15,809 nucleotides of DNA from positions 1 to 15,809 of the forward strand of contig CAMPCG010000030.1 in assembly GCA_946644025.1 (NCBI GenBank), written 5' to 3'. Shown here piece after piece: positions 6,809 to 13,446 of the stretch (position 1 is its first letter; the number at the start of each line of letters is the position of its first letter). The DNA comes from an uncultured Prevotellaceae bacterium. Its GTDB lineage: Bacteria > Bacteroidota > Bacteroidia > Bacteroidales > Bacteroidaceae. The position numbers and the translations under genes were made by a program. Under the pieces are notes generated by a model, which did no database searches, was not told the origin of the DNA, and saw only the letters and a program-made list of their open reading frames with translations.

Positions 6809-8740
6809 ATGGAGAAAGACTACCGGGCCATTTTGAAGCATTACTGGGGCTACGACGACTTCCGCGGCATACAGCGCGAGATTATCGAGTCTGTCGGTGC
6901 CGGGCACGACACGCTGGGCCTCATGCCTACGGGTGGCGGCAAGAGCATCACCTTCCAAGTGCCCACGCTGGCCACCGACGGTATGTGCCTGGTCATCACG
7001 CCCCTCATCGCCCTGATGAAAGACCAGGTAATGGGTCTTCGGAGCCGTGGCATACGTGCCGCCGCCATCCACACGGGCCTTGCACACGACGAGGTGCTGC
7101 GCATCCTGGAGAATGCCGTCTTCGGGGCCGTCAAGTTCCTCTATGTCTCGCCCGAGCGCCTCACCTCCGAACTCTTCCGCAAGAAGCTGCTCCACATGCC
7201 TGTCAGCCTCATCTGCGTAGACGAGGCCCACTGCATCAGCCAGTGGGGCTACGACTTCCGCCCGCCTTACCTCACCATTGCCGACATACGCCGCGACCTG
7301 CCCGGCGTGCCCGTGCTCGCCCTCACCGCTACGGCCACGCCCGAGGTCATCGACGACATCACGGCAAAGCTGACTGCCGACGCGCCGTCGACCTTCCGCG
7401 TCTTCCGCATGAGCTTCGCCCGTGAGAACCTGAGCTACGTCGTGCGCCACGTGACCGACAAGCGCGAGCAGCTGCTCCACATCCTGCGCAACCAGCCCGG
7501 GTCGGCCATCGTCTATGCCCGCAACCGAGAGCGCACCCGCGAGGTGGCCAACATGCTGGAGACGGAGGGCATCAGCGCCACCTTCTACCACGCCGGGCTC
7601 GACAACGCCACGAAGGACCACCGCCAGCGCCAGTGGACTGCCGGCGATGTGCGCGTCATGGTGGCCACCAACGCCTTCGGAATGGGTATCGACAAGCCCG
7701 ACGTGCGCCTCGTCATACACCTGGACTGCCCCGACAGCCTCGAGGCCTATTTCCAGGAGGCAGGACGCGCAGGCCGCGACGGTAAGCGCTCCTACGCCGT
7801 GCTCCTCTACAGTAATGCCGACGCCGGAAAGCTGCAGCGGCGCGTCGCCGACAACTTCCCCGAGAAAGAATACATACGCCAGGTCTACGACCACCTGGCC
7901 TATTTCTACCAGGTGGGCGTAGGGTCGGGCTACAACGCCGTGTTCGAGTTTCCCGTCGACAAGTTCTGCTATGCCTACCACCACTTCCCCCTCCAGGTCG
8001 AGTCGGCGCTGAAGATACTCGACCGCGCCGGATATATAGACTATCGCGAGGAGGAGGACAGCCGCGCCCGCGTGATGTTCCTCCTGGAGCGCGACGACCT
8101 CTACCGCCTTAAGGGCAACACGAGCGACGAGGACACGGTCATCGTGGCGTTGCTGCGCACCTACAGCGGACTGTTCACCAACCTCACCTTCATCGACGAA
8201 GCCCTGCTTGCCCAGGTCGCCGGCCTCAGCGTCATACAGGTCTACATGACGCTGAAAGGGCTGGCGCAGAAGCGAGTACTGCAGTTCATACCCCAGAAAC
8301 GCACATCCTACATACGCTATGCCCAGCGGCGCGAAGACTCGGAGCACCTGCTCTTCCCGCCCGCCGTCTATGCCGACCTCAAGCAGCGGTTCGTGAACCG
8401 CATAGAGCGTATGCTGGACTATGCCACCAACGACGCCGTGTGCCGCTCACGACAACTCCTCGCCTATTTCGGCGAGACCGACAGCCACGACTGCGGCCAC
8501 TGCGACGTCTGCCTGGAAAGCACCCAACACCTAACCCCCGCCACCCAAAACCCCGCAGACCCGGAGACCGAGGCGAGGCGTATGATTCTGGAGATGCTTG
8601 CCGACGGGAAGCCCCACCCGCTCTCAGACCTTCACGCCCTGTCCCTGCCCTACGGGCCTATAGAGAAAGCCTTGGTCGCGCTCGTCGGCGAGGAGCTGGT
8701 GACCAACGACGACGGTAGGCTGCTCATGGCATTTGCCTGA
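6809..8740 (+). CDS. recQ: RecQ family ATP-dependent DNA helicase
   Basis: This 643-residue superfamily 2 3'-5' DNA helicase would unwind replication and recombination intermediates. Motifs in order: Walker A MPTGGGKS (39-46, Lys45), motif II DEAH (138-141) within DEAHCISQWGYDFRPPY, motif III TATATPE (173-179), and motif VI QEAGRAGRDG (316-325). Four zinc ligands Cys545, Cys562, Cys565 and Cys568 have the same spacing as in E. coli RecQ (17-3-3). In E. coli the zinc site follows the helicase core closely; here about 200 residues with winged-helix-like character (about 350-535) lie between them. The C-terminal ~65 residues form a short helical tail and no HRDC domain is evident. It is therefore a RecQ-family member, not necessarily the direct equivalent of E. 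coli RecQ. The ATG at 6809 gives the normal N-terminus (helix, then FRGIQREII). Confidence 0.94.
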   Translation: MEKDYRAILKHYWGYDDFRGIQREIIESVGAGHDTLGLMPTGGGKSITFQVPTLATDGMCLVITPLIALMKDQVMGLRSRGIRAAAIHTGLAHDEVLRILENAVFGAVKFLYVSPERLTSELFRKKLLHMPVSLICVDEAHCISQWGYDFRPPYLTIADIRRDLPGVPVLALTATATPEVIDDITAKLTADAPSTFRVFRMSFARENLSYVVRHVTDKREQLLHILRNQPGSAIVYARNRERTREVANMLETEGISATFYHAGLDNATKDHRQRQWTAGDVRVMVATNAFGMGIDKPDVRLVIHLDCPDSLEAYFQEAGRAGRDGKRSYAVLLYSNADAGKLQRRVADNFPEKEYIRQVYDHLAYFYQVGVGSGYNAVFEFPVDKFCYAYHHFPLQVESALKILDRAGYIDYREEEDSRARVMFLLERDDLYRLKGNTSDEDTVIVALLRTYSGLFTNLTFIDEALLAQVAGLSVIQVYMTLKGLAQKRVLQFIPQKRTSYIRYAQRREDSEHLLFPPAVYADLKQRFVNRIERMLDYATNDAVCRSRQLLAYFGETDSHDCGHCDVCLESTQHLTPATQNPADPETEARRMILEMLADGKPHPLSDLHALSLPYGPIEKALVALVGEELVTNDDGRLLMAFA

Positions 8741-8834
8741 CAGACGACCGCTGCCCGACTTTCTTTTCTGCTGAATCCATGCAGTTTTGTTTTTTCCTAT
8801 AATTTGTATAAATCGGTAAAAAACAAAGGTAATA

Positions 8835-8866
8835 TTTGGCTGTCTGCTCACTTTTGCGTACTTTTG
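8835..8866 (+). promoter_or_regulatory. Promoter of the flippase-like membrane protein gene
   Basis: TTTG (8835-8838), a 20-base spacer and TACTTTTG (8859-8866) match the Bacteroidota promoter exactly. Transcription would start near 8871, which rules out any start codon upstream of this point and supports the ATG at 8887. No intrinsic terminator is seen between recQ and this promoter, so read-through is possible. Confidence 0.75.
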
Positions 8867-8886
8867 CACGGTCTTTTCAAAGGAAC

Positions 8887-9891
8887 ATGGAGCTAAGGAA
8901 GGTTTTCACACAGATTGCCAAGGTGTCGCTGCCGCTGCTGCTTGGCGGTGCCATTCTATATTGGATGTACCGTGACTTCGACTTTCAGCACGTGCGCCAC
9001 GTGCTGCTCCATGAGATGTCGTGGACGTGGATGCTGCTTTCGCTTCCCTTTTGTGTCCTTGCACAGACGCTGCGCGGCTGGCGCTGGCAGCTCACGCTGG
9101 AGCCCCTCGACGAGCATCCCCGCCGGCGCGTGTCGGTCTATTCCATCTTCGTGAGCTATGGCGTGTCGCTGCTGGTGCCCCGCATCGGCGAGTTCACGCG
9201 CTGTGCCGTGCTCAAGCGGTGGGACGGGGTGTCGTTTCCCAAGGCCCTCGGCACGGTGGTGACCGAGCGCGCTGTCGACTCGCTCATCATCATCCTGTTC
9301 ACGGGCCTGGCCTTTCTGCTGGAAATGAGCATCTTCGGGACCTTCTTCGAGCGCACGGGCATGTCGGTCGACTCCATCCTGAGCGGATTCTCGCTTGCGG
9401 GATGGGCAGTGACGGCGGTTTGCGCCGTGGCCGTGGGCGTGCTGCTCCATGTCTTGCTGCGCCACCTTGCTATATATAATAAGGTAAAGGCTACGCTTCA
9501 CTCCGTGTGGGAGGGCATAGCCTCGTTGCGCCACGTGCGCCACGTGACGCTCTTCATCCTGTTTTCGTTAGGCATCTGGGTGTGCTATTTCCTGCACTAC
9601 TACCTCACTTTCTTCTGCTTCCCCTTCACCGAAGACCTCGGCGTGGGCTGCGGCCTGGCCACGTTCCTCATCGGGTCGATAGCCGTCGTCGTACCTACGC
9701 CCAACGGTGCCGGTCCGTGGCACTTCGCGGTGAAGACCATGCTCCTGCTCTATGGCGTGCAGGAGGAGCAGACCCTCTACTTCGTGCTCATCGTCCACAC
9801 CCTCCAGACCATGTTTGTCGTCCTGTTAGGTGTCTACGGGTGGGCCCGCCTGAACCTGATGAGTAAGAAGAAGATGGGGGGTGAGAAGTGA
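8887..9891 (+). CDS. Lysylphosphatidylglycerol synthase TM-domain (UPF0104, flippase-like) membrane protein
   Basis: This 334-residue protein is almost wholly membrane-embedded, with about seven to eight hydrophobic helices (for example 12-26, 46-61, 131-150, 170-192, 221-246, 255-270, 297-318). Family marks are the RGWRWQ segment (63-68), PRIGEFTRC near 98-106, TERAVDS (126-132) and PTPNGAGPWHFA (270-281), as in the transmembrane domain shared with MprF. There is no soluble aminoacyl-transferase domain, so it is not a full LPG synthase; related stand-alone proteins are proposed lipid flippases or lipid-linked transporters. The substrate is unknown. The start at 8887 is set by the promoter just upstream; an in-frame ATG at 8836 lies inside the -33 box. 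The last codons and stop lie inside the terminator hairpin that follows. Confidence 0.88.
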   Translation: MELRKVFTQIAKVSLPLLLGGAILYWMYRDFDFQHVRHVLLHEMSWTWMLLSLPFCVLAQTLRGWRWQLTLEPLDEHPRRRVSVYSIFVSYGVSLLVPRIGEFTRCAVLKRWDGVSFPKALGTVVTERAVDSLIIILFTGLAFLLEMSIFGTFFERTGMSVDSILSGFSLAGWAVTAVCAVAVGVLLHVLLRHLAIYNKVKATLHSVWEGIASLRHVRHVTLFILFSLGIWVCYFLHYYLTFFCFPFTEDLGVGCGLATFLIGSIAVVVPTPNGAGPWHFAVKTMLLLYGVQEEQTLYFVLIVHTLQTMFVVLLGVYGWARLNLMSKKKMGGEK

Positions 9892-9948
9892 GGGGTGAGA
9901 GGTTTGTTCTGCCGCGAATGTATCCTCTCACCCCTCACTTCTCACCCC
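9878..9948 (+). terminator. 25-bp perfect hairpin terminator built from GTGAG repeats
   Basis: Bases 9878-9902 and 9924-9948 are perfect 25-bp reverse complements separated by a 21-base loop, and the right arm is followed by TATTTTT. This fits an intrinsic terminator for the plus-strand gene, whose stop codon (9889-9891) is inside the left arm. The arms are runs of GTGAGAAGTGAGGGG-type simple sequence. It may also slow minus-strand transcription, but no T run follows on that side. Confidence 0.75.
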
Positions 9949-9954
9949 TATTTT

Positions 9955-11043
9955 TCACTTTTCCACGTCGGCCTGGAGGCGCTCTACGGCGCCGGTTGTG
10001 GGGCTAATCCATAGCTGGGTGGTGTAGCGCTTGTTGAAGAGGTCGGCACTGAGCAGCTCCACGTTGCCGAACTGTGCGGCGGGGAACTCGGCCTGCGCGG
10101 TCTGGTCTATGCCCTGCAGGATGGTGCTGCGCATACGTCCCGGGATGTTCACGTATATGCCGCTCTCGTATACCTTCTTCTTTGTCTTGGCGGCCGCCTC
10201 CTCGTCGGTGGGCGGCAGCTGGCTGATGTCCTCTATGGTGATGTAGAACGGTTCGCCCGAGAGGTCGTCGGCATCTACCATTCCCATTTCCTGCGACAGG
10301 CGGAAGAGCACCTCGCGGCTGACGGGCTTCTGGGGCAGGAAGGTGAGTACGTACTCGGTGGTGTCTACCGTGGTGACGCCCTCGAAGAGCGAGCGCAGTG
10401 CTGCCTCCTGTGCCTCCAGCTGTGCGAGCATGAGCTTCATCTGCTGTCCGTCCTTGGGCATGAAGTCGGCCTGTCCCTTGATGAGCAGGTTGCGGTTTTC
10501 GCGCAGGTCGTAGATTTCTCGTGAGGTCAGCTCCGCCATCTTCGCCGTGCTGCCGGCGGCCAGTATCTCCTCGTTCAGGAACTGTCGCGGGTTGGGCAGC
10601 GTAGCCTTCTTTGCCGGGGTGAACGGCTGTTGCTGTGGCTCGGCTGTAGGCTCGGCGTTGATGCTGAGCAGCCGGCCGTCGTCGGCCAGTGCCACGTTGG
10701 CGGCCACGGTCTTGGCGTTGAACTTCACGGCGTAGACCTTCTGCTTGTCGGCCTGTCCGAAGGCGGTCTGCCTGATGCTCACCACGCGGTGGCTGACGCT
10801 GGGCTCCAGGCTGACGTTTTGCAGTCGCAGGTAGCGCTGGGCGTAGCTGGCGAAGTCGCCTGGCTCGTAGCTTGTGCGCTCTACGAGCACGCTGATGCGC
10901 AGGGCTGTCTGCGGCAGGTAGTAGACGGCGCCCTCGGGGGTCACGCCGGGGTGGTAGTCGCTGACGGTGGTCTGGCCGATTGCGCTTACGCTAAACGATA
11001 AATGAAAAATGATAAGTGATAGACTCAGCAAGATACGGTTCAT
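9955..11043 (-). CDS. DUF4831 family exported protein
   Basis: This 362-residue protein resembles the Bacteroidota DUF4831 family, whose function is not known. An N-terminal signal peptide (ILLSLSLIIFHLSFSVSA, then IGQ) is clear. The body has the family pattern: YYLPQTALRISVLVERT near 40-60, SYAQRYLRLQN near 67-77, a central region rich in Lys, Glu and Gln (helical around 190-215), and a C-terminal IYVNIPGR ... LWISPTTGAVERLQ stretch. The start is ATG 11043; a TTG at 11052 is in frame but less likely. Only 12 bases separate it from the stop of nnr, so it is probably co-transcribed, an arrangement that gives no obvious functional link. Its stop lies just past the hairpin at 9878-9948. Confidence 0.85.
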   Translation of the reverse strand: MNRILLSLSLIIFHLSFSVSAIGQTTVSDYHPGVTPEGAVYYLPQTALRISVLVERTSYEPGDFASYAQRYLRLQNVSLEPSVSHRVVSIRQTAFGQADKQKVYAVKFNAKTVAANVALADDGRLLSINAEPTAEPQQQPFTPAKKATLPNPRQFLNEEILAAGSTAKMAELTSREIYDLRENRNLLIKGQADFMPKDGQQMKLMLAQLEAQEAALRSLFEGVTTVDTTEYVLTFLPQKPVSREVLFRLSQEMGMVDADDLSGEPFYITIEDISQLPPTDEEAAAKTKKKVYESGIYVNIPGRMRSTILQGIDQTAQAEFPAAQFGNVELLSADLFNKRYTTQLWISPTTGAVERLQADVEK

Positions 11044-11055
11044 AGTATTCAATTT

Positions 11056-12573
11056 TCAATTTTCCTTCAATTTCCTGAATGCTTTAGGCAGATAGTCGAT
11101 GATGTCGCTGGCCATGAGGCTCTCTTCGCCCAATTCTGCTGCGGCGAGGTCTCCTGCCATTCCGTGCAGGTAGACGGCCAGCAGGCAGGCCTCTCGCTGC
11201 TGGTAGCCTTGTGCCAGCAGGGCGGTGATGATGCCCGTCAGCACGTCGCCGCTGCCTGCCGTTGCCATTCCGGCGTTGCCCGTGGTGTTGAACGCCACGC
11301 GTCCTCCGGGCTGGCATATCGCCGTGTGGTGGCCTTTCAGCACGACGTAACCCTGCAGCTTCTCGGCCAGCTGCAGGGCCTTCTGCAGCCGTTCGTAGCT
11401 GTCTACGCACTGGCCCTCCAGTCGGTCCAGCTCTCGGGGGTGGGGTGTGAGTATGATGCCCTTTGGCAGCTGCATGAGCCATGCGTGGCGTGCAGAGAGC
11501 ATGTTCAGCGCGTCGGCATCGGCCACGACGGGGCAGGTGGCTCGCCTGAGCTGTGCAATCATGGCGATAGACGTCTGCTCGGTGGTGCCCAGTCCCGGCC
11601 CTATGCCTATGGCCTGGAAGTCGTCGGTGGCCATGGCCTCGCTGAAGGTGGTCTCCTCGCGGTCTATATGGAGCACCGCCTCGGGCACGGCTGTCTGCAG
11701 CACGGGCACGTTGCGCCGCGGTGTGTGTACCGTCACCTTGCCCACGCCCGAGCGCATACACGCCTTGGCGGCGAGGACGGCAGCCCCGGCCATGCCATAG
11801 CTGCCGGCCACGAGCAGGGCGTGGCCCATGATGCCTTTGTGGCTGAAGCGGCTGCGGTGTCGCAGCAGCGGGCGCACGTCGTCCAGCTCGGTCATGGTGT
11901 AGAGCGTTTCGATGCTGTCTACGCCCTGCTGGCTCAGGCCGATGTCGAGTATCTCCAGCTCGCCCAGGAACTGCTGGTTCTCGGGGAAGAGAAACGACAG
12001 CTTCGTCTGTCCGAGCGTCAGCGTGACGTCGGCCTTGACAATGTTTGCCCTGACGTTGTAGGTATTGTCTTCGGTCATCAGCCCCGATGGCACGTCGATG
12101 CTCACCACCTGTGCGGGCGATGCGTTGATGTACTTCACCAGCGAGGCGAATCCTCCGGCCAGCGGCTTGCTCAGCCCTGAGCCGAAGAGTCCGTCGACGA
12201 CGAGCATTCCCTCCTCCAGCCGCGGGGGGTCGAACTCCTGCGTCACCTCGGTGAACAGTGTGCGTCCCTTGCGGTCGGTGAGCCGCTGGCGGTTTGTGGC
12301 GCAGTCGGCCGAGAGCTTGCCCGAAATATTGAAGAGGAACGTCTGCACCTGGTAGCCGTCGTCTGACAGCATACGTGCCACGGCGAGGGCGTCGCCGCCG
12401 TTGTTGCCCGGACCGGCAAACACCACCACGGGCACCTCGGCCGTCCACCGCTCCGTGATAGACCCCGCAACGGCACGCGCCGCGCGCTCCATCAGGTCGA
12501 TGCTCTTCACCGGCTCGTGCTCGATGGTGTACTGGTCCAGTTCTTTTATCTGACTCTTTGTGAATATCTTCAT
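11056..12573 (-). CDS. nnr: Bifunctional NAD(P)H-hydrate epimerase / ADP-dependent NAD(P)H-hydrate dehydratase
   Basis: This enzyme repairs hydrated NAD(P)H. The N-terminal YjeF-N domain epimerises R- to S-NADHX, and the C-terminal ribokinase-like domain dehydrates S-NADHX with ADP. With start ATG 12573 the protein is 505 residues. Epimerase motif: VVFAGPGNNGGDALAVARML (50-69). Dehydratase motifs: HALLVAGSYGMAGAAVLAAK (251-270), IGIGPGLGT (322-330), LTPHPRELDRL (375-385), LKGHHTAI (412-419) and the glycine-rich nucleotide/catalytic site GNAGMATAGSGDVLTG (432-447). Domain order and length are typical of the fused enzyme. An upstream in-frame ATG at 12597 would add eight residues; 12573 fits the usual family N-terminus (MKIFTKSQIKELD). 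It heads a unit with the DUF4831 gene. Confidence 0.95.
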   Translation of the reverse strand: MKIFTKSQIKELDQYTIEHEPVKSIDLMERAARAVAGSITERWTAEVPVVVFAGPGNNGGDALAVARMLSDDGYQVQTFLFNISGKLSADCATNRQRLTDRKGRTLFTEVTQEFDPPRLEEGMLVVDGLFGSGLSKPLAGGFASLVKYINASPAQVVSIDVPSGLMTEDNTYNVRANIVKADVTLTLGQTKLSFLFPENQQFLGELEILDIGLSQQGVDSIETLYTMTELDDVRPLLRHRSRFSHKGIMGHALLVAGSYGMAGAAVLAAKACMRSGVGKVTVHTPRRNVPVLQTAVPEAVLHIDREETTFSEAMATDDFQAIGIGPGLGTTEQTSIAMIAQLRRATCPVVADADALNMLSARHAWLMQLPKGIILTPHPRELDRLEGQCVDSYERLQKALQLAEKLQGYVVLKGHHTAICQPGGRVAFNTTGNAGMATAGSGDVLTGIITALLAQGYQQREACLLAVYLHGMAGDLAAAELGEESLMASDIIDYLPKAFRKLKEN

Positions 12574-12618
12574 AGCGTGACAGACTATGCGTGACATGGT
12601 TCACGCCATAGTAGGCCG

Positions 12619-12650
12619 CAAAATTACAAAAATCTTTCCATACGCGAAAA
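12619..12650 (-). promoter_or_regulatory. Promoter of nnr
   Basis: On the minus strand TAATTTTG (12626-12619) is a full TAnnTTTG match. A T-rich TTTTCG (12650-12645) lies at -33 distance but deviates from TTTG. Transcription would start near 12614, leaving about 40 bases of leader. The leader holds GCGTGA/TCACGC half-sites (12575-12580, 12589-12594, 12601-12606). Confidence 0.55.
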
Positions 12651-12670
12651 GAATTTACGTTTTTTTATAT

Positions 12671-12719
12671 CCCAAAGCCCCCCTCGGGGGCCGAAGGGGG
12701 GCTTGGGGGGCCTTAGGGG
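12671..12719. repeat. GC-rich palindromic repeat element (REP-like), intergenic copy
   Basis: The core is a hairpin, AAGCCCCCC with GGGGGGCTT (12675-12683 / 12696-12704) around TCGG-GGG-CCGA, followed by GGGGGCCTTAGGGG. The segment 12676-12719 is nearly identical to 14851-14893, which lies inside the anti-sigma-like gene, so this is a dispersed element. It sits between the small unknown gene and nnr; no T run follows on either side, so it is not a standard terminator. Confidence 0.8.
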
Positions 12720-12751
12720 TTTCGGGCCTCGGGGCTTTGGAGTATATGACG

Positions 12752-13153
12752 CTACGGCTTCATGCCCTTGGCGTAGACCTTCTTTCCGTTGACGAAGCTC
12801 TTCAGGAGGAGGCTCTCGCGGGGCACCCACAGCGCGCCGCTGGTGTCGCAGAAGAGGAAGTAGTAGCCGCGTACGTCGGAGCAGACGAAGACGAAATGCT
12901 GGAGCCAGCCCTCGCCAAGATTCATCGTGCGCAGCATCTGCTCGTGGCGGCCTTCTCTGTCGGTGGCCACGGGGCTGAAACGGGCGTTGGGGTTGTACTC
13001 GTAGGTCTGCTGGGGGTGATTGTAGATGTAGTGCTGCGTGGCCGAGTCGAGGTCCTGCTGCACCCTCTGTGCCAGCTCCATCTGGTCGGCGGGGATGAAG
13101 TAGAGCGTGCCGTTGGTCTCGCCCTTCACGACCTGAGGGACAACTTTTTCCAC
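12752..13153 (-). CDS. Small protein of unknown function
   Basis: I do not recognise the family. From GTG 13153 the frame encodes 133 residues with protein-like composition: EKVVPQVVKGETNGTLYFIP, a helix rich in Gln/Asp/Glu (ADQMELAQRVQQDLDSATQH), several Tyr/Asn residues, then a hydrophobic-aromatic stretch (WLQHFVFVCSDVRGYYFLFC) and a basic C-terminus. No signal peptide is seen. The start is uncertain. The frame stays open upstream to a TTG at 13243, but that lies inside the predicted -33 box and its extra 30 residues look non-coding. An ATG at 13155, preceded by GGAG, is in another frame; one extra A in the following A5 run would join it to this frame. No intrinsic terminator separates it from nnr. 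It is transcribed from its own predicted promoter. Confidence 0.6.
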   Translation of the reverse strand: MEKVVPQVVKGETNGTLYFIPADQMELAQRVQQDLDSATQHYIYNHPQQTYEYNPNARFSPVATDREGRHEQMLRTMNLGEGWLQHFVFVCSDVRGYYFLFCDTSGALWVPRESLLLKSFVNGKKVYAKGMKP

Positions 13154-13212
13154 ATTTGCTCCCCTTCTGTTGCTGGGAAAGAACCGTTGAAAAGTTGTCT
13201 TTGCCCGTATTT

Positions 13213-13244
13213 TAAATGTAGGGAGGGTGGGGACAATCTTCAAA
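13213..13244 (-). promoter_or_regulatory. Predicted promoter of the small unknown gene
   Basis: On the minus strand, TTTG (13244-13241), exactly 20 bases, then TACATTTA (13220-13213), which departs from TAnnTTTG only at the last base. The -33 box lies inside the left arm of the 19-bp inverted repeat at 13235-13286, so a protein bound there would block the promoter. Confidence 0.45.
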
Positions 13245-13286
13245 CACTGACAGTACTTCTACAAACACTGTCAGTGTTTGAAGATT
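13235..13286. promoter_or_regulatory. 19-bp perfect inverted repeat, possible operator
   Basis: Bases 13235-13253 and 13268-13286 are perfect reverse complements over 19 bp with a 14-base gap. The half-site CAAACACTG occurs at 13241 and 13262, and inverted at 13272, so 13262-13280 is itself a palindrome (CAAACACTG-T-CAGTGTTTG). The two direct half-sites are 21 bases apart, two helical turns. There is no T run, so a terminator is unlikely. It overlaps the predicted -33 box of the small unknown gene. Confidence 0.6.
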
Positions 13287-13353
13287 TGAGACCCACCAGC
13301 AATGTAACGCCGAAGTCAGGAATTCTGATATGCGGTTTAGCTGTTAAAGTAAC

Positions 13354-13390
13354 AAAAAAAGCATGGGAGCGCAGTCGCTGCGGCCCATGC
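13354..13390 (-). terminator. Intrinsic terminator of the sigma factor operon
   Basis: Read on the minus strand: a GCATGGG/CCCATGC stem (13384-13390 with 13361-13367), an inner CGCAG/CTGCG stem with a three-base loop, then seven T residues (13360-13354). It lies about 57 bases after the stop of the exported protein gene. It is one of the clearest intrinsic terminators in the window. Confidence 0.85.
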
Positions 13391-13446
13391 CTTTTCCCGG
13401 GAAACTTTACTAACTTAACTATGTTGTCTGTCAAAACTACTTTCGG

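Noticed and set aside
6602..8347. 581-codon minus-strand frame opposite recQ
   Set aside because: All helicase motifs are on the plus strand; the minus frame starts inside recQ and ends in the CGATAT satellite.
8990..9005. Palindromic CACGTGCGCCACGTG in the membrane protein gene, also near 9534
   Set aside because: Both are inside codons for HVRHV segments, and chance in GC-rich coding sequence is a sufficient explanation.
11084..12604. Long minus-strand frame overlapping nnr in another phase
   Set aside because: It is arginine-rich with no motifs, whereas the nnr frame contains all epimerase and dehydratase signatures.
12671..12719. Terminator of the small unknown gene
   Set aside because: The hairpin is strong but no T run follows on the minus strand, and the same sequence occurs inside a coding region, so a dispersed repeat explains it better.
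13240..13434. 64-codon minus-strand frame between the exported protein and the small unknown gene
   Set aside because: It runs through the intrinsic terminator and the 19-bp inverted repeat, so it is not a likely coding region.
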